10,601 nucleotides of DNA from contig CANGRP010000065.1 of assembly GCA_947456005.1 (NCBI GenBank), positions 1 to 10,601 of the forward strand, given 5' to 3'. Position 1 is the first letter of the stretch. The number at the start of each line of letters is the position of its first letter. Both the position numbers and the translations under genes were made by a program. This DNA is from Caulobacteraceae bacterium (GTDB lineage Bacteria > Pseudomonadota > Alphaproteobacteria > Caulobacterales > Caulobacteraceae). The notes beneath the pieces were generated by a model. That model searched no databases. It worked only from the letters and a program-made list of their open reading frames with translations, and was not told the origin of the DNA. Positions 1-5,624 of this stretch are shown here, in pieces.

Positions 1-837
1 GAGTTCGCGTAGCGGAACGCGCAAGGCGTTTGCGAGTGGCCTCAAGACCTCCAAGTCGCTTTCGCCCTCAGAAAGCGCGCGCGAGATCTGCTGGACCGAG
101 AGGCCGCTCGCCTTGGCAAGTTGATCGACAGAATGGCTGCCATTGGCCAGCAGGCTGCGGAGTCGCGCAGCCTGCAATGTCGTCTCATCAGCCGCCGGCA
201 GCATCAGCCGGGCGGCGATCTCGAGCCCACAGCCGCCGAGCTCCTGCTGTCCATCGCCTGACAGTCGCCCCCCATAGGTGAGCGCAAGGATTAGGGCGAG
301 CTGGCTGGGATCTCGAGATGCGAAGCTGTGCGGCGCGTAGGGCTTGCCGAACACCGAGTCGCCAGTATTCATCTGCACACAGTAACGGCGACCTCGGTCC
401 TCATAATAGTAATTCACGGACCCGATGAAACATGTGAACTGATAGAGCAGATGGCCATCGTTCCACTGGATTTGTTTATTGTACGGATCGTTGTCATCAA
501 CGACTTGAAGCATCCTGATCCACTCGGGGCGCAACAGACACAGCCGGCTCATGGCGGTGTCGCGGTACTCGTAATAGTCGCGCCCACGTCGCTTCAGGGT
601 CCGGCGTGTCGCGAATGATTCAGCCGCGGACATTTGTTTGATGTCGAAGGTGGTGTCGTCGTGGACTGCGTAGAAATCCCGCTCATTGACCGGCCAAATC
701 TGGACAGCGCGCGCCACAATCTCGGCGGGAAGCGGCGCGTCACCGGCGATCGCCCGGCGCAGCGTCCCAACGTCTAGGCGCAGTTCGTCCGCTGCAGTTT
801 GATCGTCACGTTTTTGATCGCTTAGCAGCCCACGCAA
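1..837 (-). CDS. HEPD/MPnS-family phosphonate dioxygenase-like HTH-cupin protein (C-terminus off left edge)
   Basis: My minus-strand translation is open from a TTG at 837-835 to the left edge (279 residues, no stop in the window). An in-frame TGA lies about 30 bases upstream of that TTG with no ATG, GTG or other TTG between, so the start is nearly forced. Layout: a helical HTH-like segment (about 3-50), a cupin barrel (about 80-190), a linker, then a second XRE-like HTH (about 219-279). HTH-cupin-HTH is the first part of the tandem bidomain known for 2-hydroxyethylphosphonate dioxygenase (HEPD) and methylphosphonate synthase (MPnS). The motif WNDGHLLYQF gives H129 and Q133, and PYAPHSF gives H170. 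That reproduces the 2-His-1-Gln iron triad reported for MPnS and Streptomyces albus HEPD, instead of the 2-His-1-Glu site of classical HEPD; the position of the classical Glu is Gly here (G164). The G+C content is low for the window. It is unclear whether it makes methylphosphonate, hydroxymethylphosphonate or something else. HppE epoxidase is less likely because a second HTH follows. Confidence 0.72.
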   Translation of the reverse strand, partial: MRGLLSDQKRDDQTAADELRLDVGTLRRAIAGDAPLPAEIVARAVQIWPVNERDFYAVHDDTTFDIKQMSAAESFATRRTLKRRGRDYYEYRDTAMSRLCLLRPEWIRMLQVVDDNDPYNKQIQWNDGHLLYQFTCFIGSVNYYYEDRGRRYCVQMNTGDSVFGKPYAPHSFASRDPSQLALILALTYGGRLSGDGQQELGGCGLEIAARLMLPAADETTLQAARLRSLLANGSHSVDQLAKASGLSVQQISRALSEGESDLEVLRPLANALRVPLREL

Positions 838-957
838 TGTGAGGCCTGACGTGACCCCCGTTTCTCATCCAGCGATAACGAGTGTCCTAGGTTGATCTGA
901 GATCTGCTCGGCGAGGGTTGCAAGAGGCCGGCGCGCGGAGAGGTCAGGTTTCGAAGC
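838..957. other. Spacer upstream of the phosphonate-enzyme gene, no gene seen
   Basis: This stretch separates the start of the leftmost gene from the acyl-CoA dehydrogenase remnant. It contains the in-frame TGA that limits the left gene. A run of five G, about 15 bases before the TTG, is only a poor ribosome-binding-site candidate. I see no convincing -35/-10 pair, RNA gene or repeat. Confidence 0.4.
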
Positions 958-1128
958 GGACTGGCCGGCGTCTATTACTACTAGCAGACGCACGACGGCT
1001 TACCCGCCGGCCCGCCTCACGCCTGGACCGCCGCCCCCAAGTACTTCAACGATCGCGCCGGCTCGATCTATGCCGGCGCCAACGAGATCCAGCGGAACAT
1101 CATGGCGAAGGCGGTGCTGGGGTTGTGA
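958..1128 (+). pseudogene. Acyl-CoA dehydrogenase 3'-end remnant, copy A
   Basis: The plus-strand frame ending at the TGA 1126-1128 reads as the C-terminus of an acyl-CoA dehydrogenase. It has a WTAAPKYFNDRAGSIYAG block followed by ANEIQRNIMAKAVLGL and the stop, the usual FAD/CoA-proximal end of this flavoenzyme family. The frame is broken by TAG at 982-984, just before QTHDGLPAG (a CAG to TAG change would explain it). Upstream of about 958 nothing recognisable remains, so only about 55 of the usual roughly 380-400 codons survive. A second, diverged copy lies at 2938-3071 on the other side of the hipBA operon. It is non-functional and is best read as the scar of a former gene. Confidence 0.75.
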
Positions 1129-1165
1129 GGGGGGCGGGCGCGGCGCGCCGTCTCCTCGGCGAGAT

Positions 1166-2416
1166 CTAGGAGTCCTCACGCGACAGACGAAAGCACGTGG
1201 CGAAGCGTCCGCGGTCGGCGGCGTTCACGCCGGCCTGGGTGAACTGTTCCTCCCAGCCTGCGGCCACCTGCCGGCGCAAGGTCGCGATCATGGCTTCGGC
1301 CTGGTCGGGGGAGAGGTCGAACCCTGCGGCGCCCGCGAGCGCATTGGCGAGTGTGGCCGCCCTGCCTTGCGGGCCGACGCCCAGCACCAGACGCCGTTCC
1401 AGACCGACCTGCGGCTTGGGGACGACATCGTAGAGCGGCGAAAGCCGCCAGCCCCTGCCGTCGAAGAGGAAGCCGTGGTTGCGGAGGTGGTCGTCGTCAT
1501 TGGTGACCAGAATGTTGAACACCATGCGCCGGAACAGTTCGTGGAGATCGCGGCGCACCTCCACGCCATGCTGCCGAAGGGCGGCGGCGAGGTCCGCATA
1601 GGTGTAACGGCTCACTTCGCTTTCGTGCGCGCCGAGCAGGGTCAGGCCGGAGGCGAAGGGCCGCCGCTGAAGCCCGCTGTCGTGTGGCGTGCGATCGAAC
1701 CGTTTGATCAGGTAGATGTCGCGTCCCAGCGCCTGCCTGAAGTCCAGTGCGGGAACGTCGAGACCGCAGGTCGCAGCCAGGCGCATTGTGGCGAGCTCGA
1801 CCCGGCATTCGGGGAAGCTGTCATTGCGCGCCTGGAACTTGGCGATCCAGGGCTGGCCGTCGAGTTCCGTCGCCGCCTTGGGGCGCGCGCCGCCGAGGGA
1901 CGAACCGGCGGTCAGCAGCCGTCGCAGGTTTTCGTCGAGCTGGTCGACGTGCTGAGCGCGCTCGACAGCCTCGGCCAACTCTTCGAGAGAGAAATGCTCA
2001 CCTGGCGCATCGCCATCACCCCAGGGCGTCAGGCGCTCCGGACGTTCCGGAGTCGGTCCGAAGGCCAGCGCGCCGACCCGGTGGTCGCCCGAGGCGAGGA
2101 TCAGATCCATGTCGCTCGGCAGGCGATCCCCCATCGCCTTGTACATGAGGTACTGGCCCCAGCCATCGGGAGCCGCATCGCGGACTCCGCCAAAGACGGC
2201 GAAGCCTTCCTCGGTCCGGAATGTGCGGTCGGTTGCCGGATCGTGGAGGGGCAGGGCCACCGGATCGACAGGGACGCGGTCCGGGCGGGCGAGATAGCGG
2301 CGGCCATAGGCAAAGGTCGCGGACGGGTTCCGCGGCTCATCGGTCATCGTCAGCAGCCCCGCCGGAACAGGACCACCCGCGAGATGGACAAAGACGTAGG
2401 TGCGGACCGTCGCCAT
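1166..2416 (-). CDS. hipA: HipA-family serine/threonine kinase toxin
   Basis: This 416-residue protein is close to the roughly 440 residues of E. coli HipA, a kinase that phosphorylates glutamyl-tRNA synthetase and causes growth arrest and persistence. Visible elements are an N-terminal HipA subdomain (about 1-110), the glycine-rich loop GSSLGGARPK (171-180) that carries the autophosphorylation serine in the family, WIAKF with the ATP-binding lysine (K193), YLIKRFDR (235-242), the catalytic loop NDDDHLRN (306-313, D308 and N313 expected to be catalytic), and LSPLYD (325-330) with the metal-binding D330. All key residues look intact, so the kinase should be active. The ATG at 2416 lies five bases after the hipB stop, with only a weak ribosome-binding site, which suggests translational coupling. 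The actual target cannot be told from sequence. Confidence 0.93.
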   Translation of the reverse strand: MATVRTYVFVHLAGGPVPAGLLTMTDEPRNPSATFAYGRRYLARPDRVPVDPVALPLHDPATDRTFRTEEGFAVFGGVRDAAPDGWGQYLMYKAMGDRLPSDMDLILASGDHRVGALAFGPTPERPERLTPWGDGDAPGEHFSLEELAEAVERAQHVDQLDENLRRLLTAGSSLGGARPKAATELDGQPWIAKFQARNDSFPECRVELATMRLAATCGLDVPALDFRQALGRDIYLIKRFDRTPHDSGLQRRPFASGLTLLGAHESEVSRYTYADLAAALRQHGVEVRRDLHELFRRMVFNILVTNDDDHLRNHGFLFDGRGWRLSPLYDVVPKPQVGLERRLVLGVGPQGRAATLANALAGAAGFDLSPDQAEAMIATLRRQVAAGWEEQFTQAGVNAADRGRFATCFRLSREDS

Positions 2417-2421
2417 GCCCG

Positions 2422-2763
2422 TCAGAAATCCAGGTCGTCGCGGCTGACGGCGTGCGTCGTCCGGGGCAGCCGGGCGAGGTCTTCGCCGATGCCCACGCGA
2501 TCGGTATCCGGGGCGATGAGTTCCGCGAGGCGCTGGGTCATGCCGAACACATGGAGGGCGCTGGCCAGCACGGCCAGGCCCACGGTCGCATCGCCCGCCT
2601 CAAGACGCTGGAGCGTCTGCACCGAGACCAGCATGCGTTCGGCCATCAGCCGTTGCGGCAGCTTTCGCCGGCGGCGGGCGATTGAGATGTCCTTGCCCAG
2701 CTGCGCCATCGCGCGCTGGCTCTGAGGCGGCAGTCCTGTGGCGGCTCTTGATGCGCGTGACAT
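2422..2763 (-). CDS. hipB: HipB-like XRE-family antitoxin and autorepressor
   Basis: This 113-residue protein has an XRE-type helix-turn-helix at about residues 20-76 (GKDISIARRRRK, then SVQTLQRLEAG as the recognition region). It sits directly upstream of hipA in the canonical antitoxin-first order. In known systems HipB dimers bind HipA and repress the operon through palindromic operators; two candidates lie just upstream (2774-2783 and 2806-2815). I chose the ATG at 2763 because the frame upstream opens only with a TTG at 2784 that lies inside the proximal operator. An internal ATG at 2709 would cut away the N-terminal arm but leave the HTH, so it remains possible. No strong Shine-Dalgarno is seen at either ATG. 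The C-terminal 35 residues are polar with no recognised motif. Confidence 0.85.
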   Translation of the reverse strand: MSRASRAATGLPPQSQRAMAQLGKDISIARRRRKLPQRLMAERMLVSVQTLQRLEAGDATVGLAVLASALHVFGMTQRLAELIAPDTDRVGIGEDLARLPRTTHAVSRDDLDF

Positions 2764-2772
2764 AGAGAATGC

Positions 2773-2816
2773 ATGACATATCAATCGAAAAATCTCAATT
2801 AGGGATGATATGTCAT
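2773..2816. promoter_or_regulatory. Candidate HipB operator pair upstream of hipBA
   Basis: ATGACATATCA at 2773-2783 and its exact reverse complement TGATATGTCAT at 2806-2816 form an 11-bp inverted repeat. Each inner 10-mer (TGACATATCA or TGATATGTCA) is itself nearly palindromic, so these are two operator copies with centres 32 bp apart, about three helical turns. They flank an AT-rich core in an otherwise GC-rich window, and the proximal one lies 11 bases before the hipB ATG. This matches how HipB-type repressors occupy their own promoter. No clear -35/-10 pair was identified. Confidence 0.6.
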
Positions 2817-2820
2817 ATGA

Positions 2821-2937
2821 TCGCGCTGCGCATCTTTGTGCGCCAGGGCGGGCGGGGCGCCGTCACGGGGCAATGGGTATGGAGCCAGAGCGCCTGTCTC
2901 CGGCAAGTGAGACGCCCAGCCCCAGCGCGCGCCCGCC
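2821..2937. other. Spacer between hipBA operator and ACAD remnant B, nothing recognised
   Basis: This GC-rich stretch joins the hipBA promoter region to the second acyl-CoA dehydrogenase remnant. A plus-strand frame is open across it but shows no family resemblance. It lacks a good ribosome-binding site. Confidence 0.35.
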
Positions 2938-3071
2938 GACGGCTTCCTCGCGGCCCGCCGCACGCCTGGACCGCTGCGCCCAAGGACTTCAGCGACTTCG
3001 CCGGCTCGATCACTGCGGGCGCCAACGAGATCCAGCGGAATATCATGGCGAAGGCGGTGTTGGGGTTGTGA
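2938..3071 (+). pseudogene. Acyl-CoA dehydrogenase 3'-end remnant, copy B
   Basis: The frame ending in TGA 3069-3071 reads WTAAPKDFSDFAGS, then ITAGANEIQRNIMAKAVLGL and the stop. It is the same acyl-CoA dehydrogenase tail as copy A at 958-1128. My hand alignment of 994-1128 against 2938-3071 gives about 15 mismatches and one single-base gap in 135 positions (about 88% identity), and 30 of the last 34 residues agree. The gap shifts the frame at the 5' end of the copy, and no upstream homology is visible, so it cannot encode an enzyme. The two copies are direct repeats around the hipBA operon. Confidence 0.75.
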
Positions 3072-3073
3072 GA

Positions 3074-3409
3074 TCAGGCGTCCGCACGGTCTGCGGTCAT
3101 GTCGCCGAGTCGTTCGATCCTGACCGTTTCCCGGGACGGCAACCGCACGACGATCTCGAGTTCACCGCCCATGGCTTCCACGTATTTCCGGAGGGTTGAG
3201 AGGTACATGTCCGCCTGTCGCTCCATCCGGGAGACTGTCGGCTGGCGGACGCCCAGCGCCCGGGCGATCTCGACCTGAGCCTTGCCGGCGGCGCGCCGCA
3301 GTTCGCCCAGGCCCTCGACCTGGCTCATCAGGGCCTGCGCCCGCGCCTCGACGTGGCTGCGCCGGGCTTCCGGCAGGGCCGCGATCACTTCATTGAGCCT
3401 TCGTTGCAT
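3074..3409 (-). CDS. XRE-family antitoxin of a HigBA-like (RelE/Gp49-type) module
   Basis: This 111-residue protein has an N-terminal helical region (1-35) and an XRE helix-turn-helix at about 36-90 (ELRRAAGKAQVEIARALGV, then RQPTVSRMERQ as the recognition helix). It is the antitoxin and autorepressor partner of the toxin upstream. The layout is toxin first, antitoxin second, as in HigBA loci. The toxin stop and this start share a base (TGATG), and AGGAGG at 3420-3415 is five bases before the ATG at 3409. That spacing favours this ATG over the GTG one codon upstream. Tight overlap implies coupled translation. In this family the HTH protein neutralises the toxin and binds the palindrome in front of the operon. 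The stop at 3074 lies just after the acyl-CoA dehydrogenase remnant on the opposite strand. Confidence 0.85.
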   Translation of the reverse strand: MQRRLNEVIAALPEARRSHVEARAQALMSQVEGLGELRRAAGKAQVEIARALGVRQPTVSRMERQADMYLSTLRKYVEAMGGELEIVVRLPSRETVRIERLGDMTADRADA

Positions 3410-3780
3410 CACGACCTCCTCGCCCTGTCCCGCCCAAGCCCTTCCAGATGCTGGCGATACCGCGCATCCGCCCGGGCGATCAGGCCCCGGTAGAACCGTT
3501 TTTCCCCGCCGCCCGACTTGTCGCCGGCGACGAGCAGGATGGCCTGTCGATCCGGATCAAAGGCGAAGGCCACCCGCCAGACACCCTGATCTGCTGCGAA
3601 CCTGAGTTCCTTCATGTTCGCGAAGTCCGAGCCTTTCAGGGTATCCACGTGGGGCCGTCCCAACTGGGGCCCGAGGGCCTGAAGCAGCTGGGCCTTCGCA
3701 AGAAGCTCATCCTGGACGGGTTCCGAAAGGCGCTCAAACTCCGGATCAAACGCTTCATGGAAGAGAACGACCCAATCCAA
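3409..3780 (-). CDS. RelE/HigB-family (phage Gp49-like) mRNA interferase toxin
   Basis: This 123-residue protein has the small RelE/ParE fold sequence seen in HigB/Gp49-like toxins: FDPEFERLSEPVQDELL (11-27), LGPQLGRPHVDTLKG (36-50), NMKELRF (55-61), GVWRVAFAFDP (66-76), AILLVAGDKSG (80-90) and KRFYRGLIARADARY (94-108). Such toxins cut mRNA on the ribosome; basic residues such as R60, R69, K88, K94 and R95 are candidates for RNA binding or catalysis. I chose TTG at 3780 because AGGAG sits six bases upstream and homologues of this type begin right at the first strand (LDWVVLF). The longer frame back to 3945 has no comparable ribosome-binding site, and its 55 extra residues look non-coding. The gene is followed by its antitoxin with a one-base overlap. 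Confidence 0.87.
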   Translation of the reverse strand: MDWVVLFHEAFDPEFERLSEPVQDELLAKAQLLQALGPQLGRPHVDTLKGSDFANMKELRFAADQGVWRVAFAFDPDRQAILLVAGDKSGGGEKRFYRGLIARADARYRQHLEGLGRDRARRS

Positions 3781-3782
3781 AT

Positions 3783-3798
3783 ATAGCTCCTGAGCTAT
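3783..3798. promoter_or_regulatory. Palindromic operator overlapping the toxin ribosome-binding site
   Basis: ATAGCTC-CT-GAGCTAT is a perfect 7-bp inverted repeat with a two-base centre. On the minus strand it reads ATAGCTCAGGAGCTAT, so the Shine-Dalgarno AGGAG of the toxin gene lies inside it. A TTGACA (minus strand, 3816-3811) and an AT-rich segment lie just upstream and could be the -35 region, though no good -10 at normal spacing was found. It is the likely binding site for the XRE antitoxin. As RNA it could also fold over the ribosome-binding site. Confidence 0.6.
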
Positions 3799-3984
3799 TA
3801 TTTTCTCAAGTGTCAAAGCCCCGCTGTGGCGTTGAGCCCCGGGAATCTCTTCACTGGACGGCATCGGATGGGCCATTTTCCGGCAGGTGTGGGGCGACTT
3901 CGTGTCGGATCGCCCGCCTTGCCCTCCGCCCGGACTTGACCTCATAGTCAGCGCCTAAAGAACGCCACCCAGGAGGAGACGACC

Positions 3985-5187
3985 ATGGCCTACGCGCCGG
4001 CGGACCGCGACATCTATGACGCCGACAGCCACATCATGGAGCTGCCGGACTTCCTGAAGCGATACGCCGACCCGGGCCTGCGGGACGAGATCCCCGAGGT
4101 GTCCTATTCGGCCTCCATCGTCACGGACGAGGAGGTGGCGGTGATCATGGACCAGGGCGGGCGGCACAGCCCCGAGCATGTGGCGGCCCAGGTGGCCCTG
4201 GGCGACGCCCTGATCGAGAAGTCCAAGGAGATCCAGGCCCTGGGCGCCTTCAACCCCGGCGACCGGCGCACGGCCATGGACCTCCTGGGCTTCCGCAAGC
4301 AGCTGGTCTTTGCGACCCACAGCCTGCGCATGCCCTTCTCGCCGTCCAGCAAGCTGGAGAGCCGGCTGCGCTATGGCGCGACCCGGGCCCACAACCGGCA
4401 CATGATCGACTTCTGCGCCGATGACGACCGGCTGATGGGCGTGGCCGCCATTCCGCTGGACGACCCGGAGCTGGCCCTGAAGGAGCTGGACTTCGTGCTG
4501 GCCAGCAACCTCAAAGCGGTTTGGGTGCCGCACCGGGCGCCGCTGGACCGCTCGCCGGGCCACATCGACTTCGATCCCTTCTGGGCGAAGATGGCGGAGG
4601 CGGGCCTGCCCTTCGTCCTGCACGTGGGCGGCGCGCCCCTGCAGCTGGCCAAGGCCTGGATGAACAATGGCCGGCCGCCGACCAAGGACTGGCTGGGCGG
4701 CGGGGAGAACCTGCGCACCAAGGACGTGGCCGTCCTGCACGAGGGGCCTGAGCAGTTTCTGACCATGATGATCCTGGACGGGGTCCTGCACCGCAATCCG
4801 GGCCTGAAGGGCGCGGCGGTGGAGCTGGGCGCGGGCTGGGTGCCGGAGCTGCTGCGCCGCCTGGACTGGGTGGTGAAGCACTGGAGCCGCAACGACGCCA
4901 ACCTGCAGGGCCTGCACCGGACGCCCTCCGAGCAGATCACCCAGCAGCTGGCCTTCACCCCCTTCGTCTTCGAGGAGGTGGGCAACTTCATCGACCAGTC
5001 CAACGAGGACCTCTACCTGTTCTCGAGCGACTATCCCCACATCGAGGGCGGCCGGAACCCGATCGGCCGCTTCGAGGCCTCGCTCGGCGAGCGTCCGGCC
5101 AGCGTGCGGGACAAGTTCTACGCCGAGAACTTCCTGCGCATCTTCCCGAACGCCCGGGTGGACCGGAAGGCGACCGTCGCGGCGTGA
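3985..5187 (+). CDS. Amidohydrolase family 2 (decarboxylase/hydrolase-like) protein
   Basis: This 400-residue protein has the TIM-barrel metal-dependent amidohydrolase-2 pattern (the ACMSD / gamma-resorcylate decarboxylase superfamily). Visible metal-site elements are DADSHIME (12-19, with D12, D14 and H16), LHVGG (212-216, H213), VELG (279-282, E280) and SSDYPHIEGG (347-356, D349 and H352). The substrate cannot be deduced. Members of this group act on aromatic acids or are uncharacterised hydrolases, and often occur near CoA-dependent degradation genes, which fits the acyl-CoA dehydrogenase remnants nearby. The start ATG has a strong Shine-Dalgarno (AGGAGGAG, six bases upstream). Codon use is strongly GC-biased, as expected for a core gene. 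A GFA-like gene follows after nine bases, so the two may be co-transcribed. Confidence 0.9.
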   Translation: MAYAPADRDIYDADSHIMELPDFLKRYADPGLRDEIPEVSYSASIVTDEEVAVIMDQGGRHSPEHVAAQVALGDALIEKSKEIQALGAFNPGDRRTAMDLLGFRKQLVFATHSLRMPFSPSSKLESRLRYGATRAHNRHMIDFCADDDRLMGVAAIPLDDPELALKELDFVLASNLKAVWVPHRAPLDRSPGHIDFDPFWAKMAEAGLPFVLHVGGAPLQLAKAWMNNGRPPTKDWLGGGENLRTKDVAVLHEGPEQFLTMMILDGVLHRNPGLKGAAVELGAGWVPELLRRLDWVVKHWSRNDANLQGLHRTPSEQITQQLAFTPFVFEEVGNFIDQSNEDLYLFSSDYPHIEGGRNPIGRFEASLGERPASVRDKFYAENFLRIFPNARVDRKATVAA

Positions 5188-5196
5188 GGCTGTCCG

Positions 5197-5607
5197 ATGG
5201 CTGTGGCCCCCGGTTCTGACACGATGAGGAGAACCGGGGCCTGCCTCTGTGGAGCCGTGACCTTTTCCCTGAGCGGGCCTCTGGGCGGAACGATTGCCTG
5301 CCATTGCACCCAGTGCCGCAGGCAGTCCGGGCACTACTTCGCCGCCGTGGGCGCGCCGCGGTCGGCGGTGGCCATTCCGGAGACCGAAGACCTGGTCTGG
5401 TACCGGTCGTCTGATATCGCCCGCCGTGGCTTCTGCCGCCGCTGCGGATCGACCCTGTTCTGGGATCCCTTCGAAGGCGAGGTGACAGAGGTTGCCCTGG
5501 GCGCCCTCGACGCCCCGACAGGCCTGACGCTTGAGCGGCACGTCCATGTCGCCGCCAAGGGCGACTACTACCAGATCACCGATGGCCTTCCCCAGGACGA
5601 GACCTGA
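5197..5607 (+). CDS. GFA / CENP-V-like zinc-binding protein
   Basis: This 136-residue protein carries the cysteine pattern of the glutathione-dependent formaldehyde-activating (Gfa) domain: CLCG (C16, C18), CHCTQC (C35, C37, C40) and CRRC (C80, C83). In Gfa these seven cysteines form a structural zinc site and a labile glutathione-displaced zinc site. Family members condense formaldehyde with glutathione, but most homologues have unknown substrates, so the reaction is uncertain. Two starts are possible. The ATG at 5197 has GAGG eight bases upstream; the ATG at 5224 (MRRTGACLCG) matches the usual family N-terminus but lacks a good ribosome-binding site. I kept the first. It lies nine bases after the amidohydrolase and meets the SDR gene tail to tail. 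Confidence 0.9.
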   Translation: MAVAPGSDTMRRTGACLCGAVTFSLSGPLGGTIACHCTQCRRQSGHYFAAVGAPRSAVAIPETEDLVWYRSSDIARRGFCRRCGSTLFWDPFEGEVTEVALGALDAPTGLTLERHVHVAAKGDYYQITDGLPQDET

Positions 5608-5624
5608 CGCCTGGGGTCAGGCGT
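5607..5624. terminator. Hairpin between convergent genes, possible bidirectional terminator
   Basis: ACGCCTG (5607-5613), a GGGT loop and CAGGCGT (5618-5624) make a perfect 7-bp GC-rich stem. It overlaps the stop codons of both convergent genes (GFA-like protein ending 5607, SDR ending 5617). No T-tract follows on either strand, so intrinsic termination is only a possibility. Confidence 0.4.

Noticed and set aside
328..618. A short plus-strand open frame (96 codons) inside the left gene
   Set aside because: The minus strand in this interval encodes the cupin with its metal-binding residues; the plus frame has no ribosome-binding site or similarity.
1070..2725. A 551-codon open frame on the plus strand opposite hipA and hipB
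   Set aside because: It is the shadow of the hipBA genes in GC-rich DNA: no family resemblance, and the opposite strand encodes intact HipA and HipB motifs.
3781..3945. N-terminal extension of the RelE/HigB-type toxin to 3945
   Set aside because: It runs through the palindromic operator and AT-rich promoter-like region, has no ribosome-binding site, and is unlike the family; the TTG at 3780 fits better.
3955..5547. A 530-codon open frame on the minus strand opposite the amidohydrolase
   Set aside because: Repetitive Gly/Ala/Arg/His/Gln-rich translation typical of an antisense frame; the plus strand carries the amidohydrolase and GFA motifs with a strong Shine-Dalgarno.
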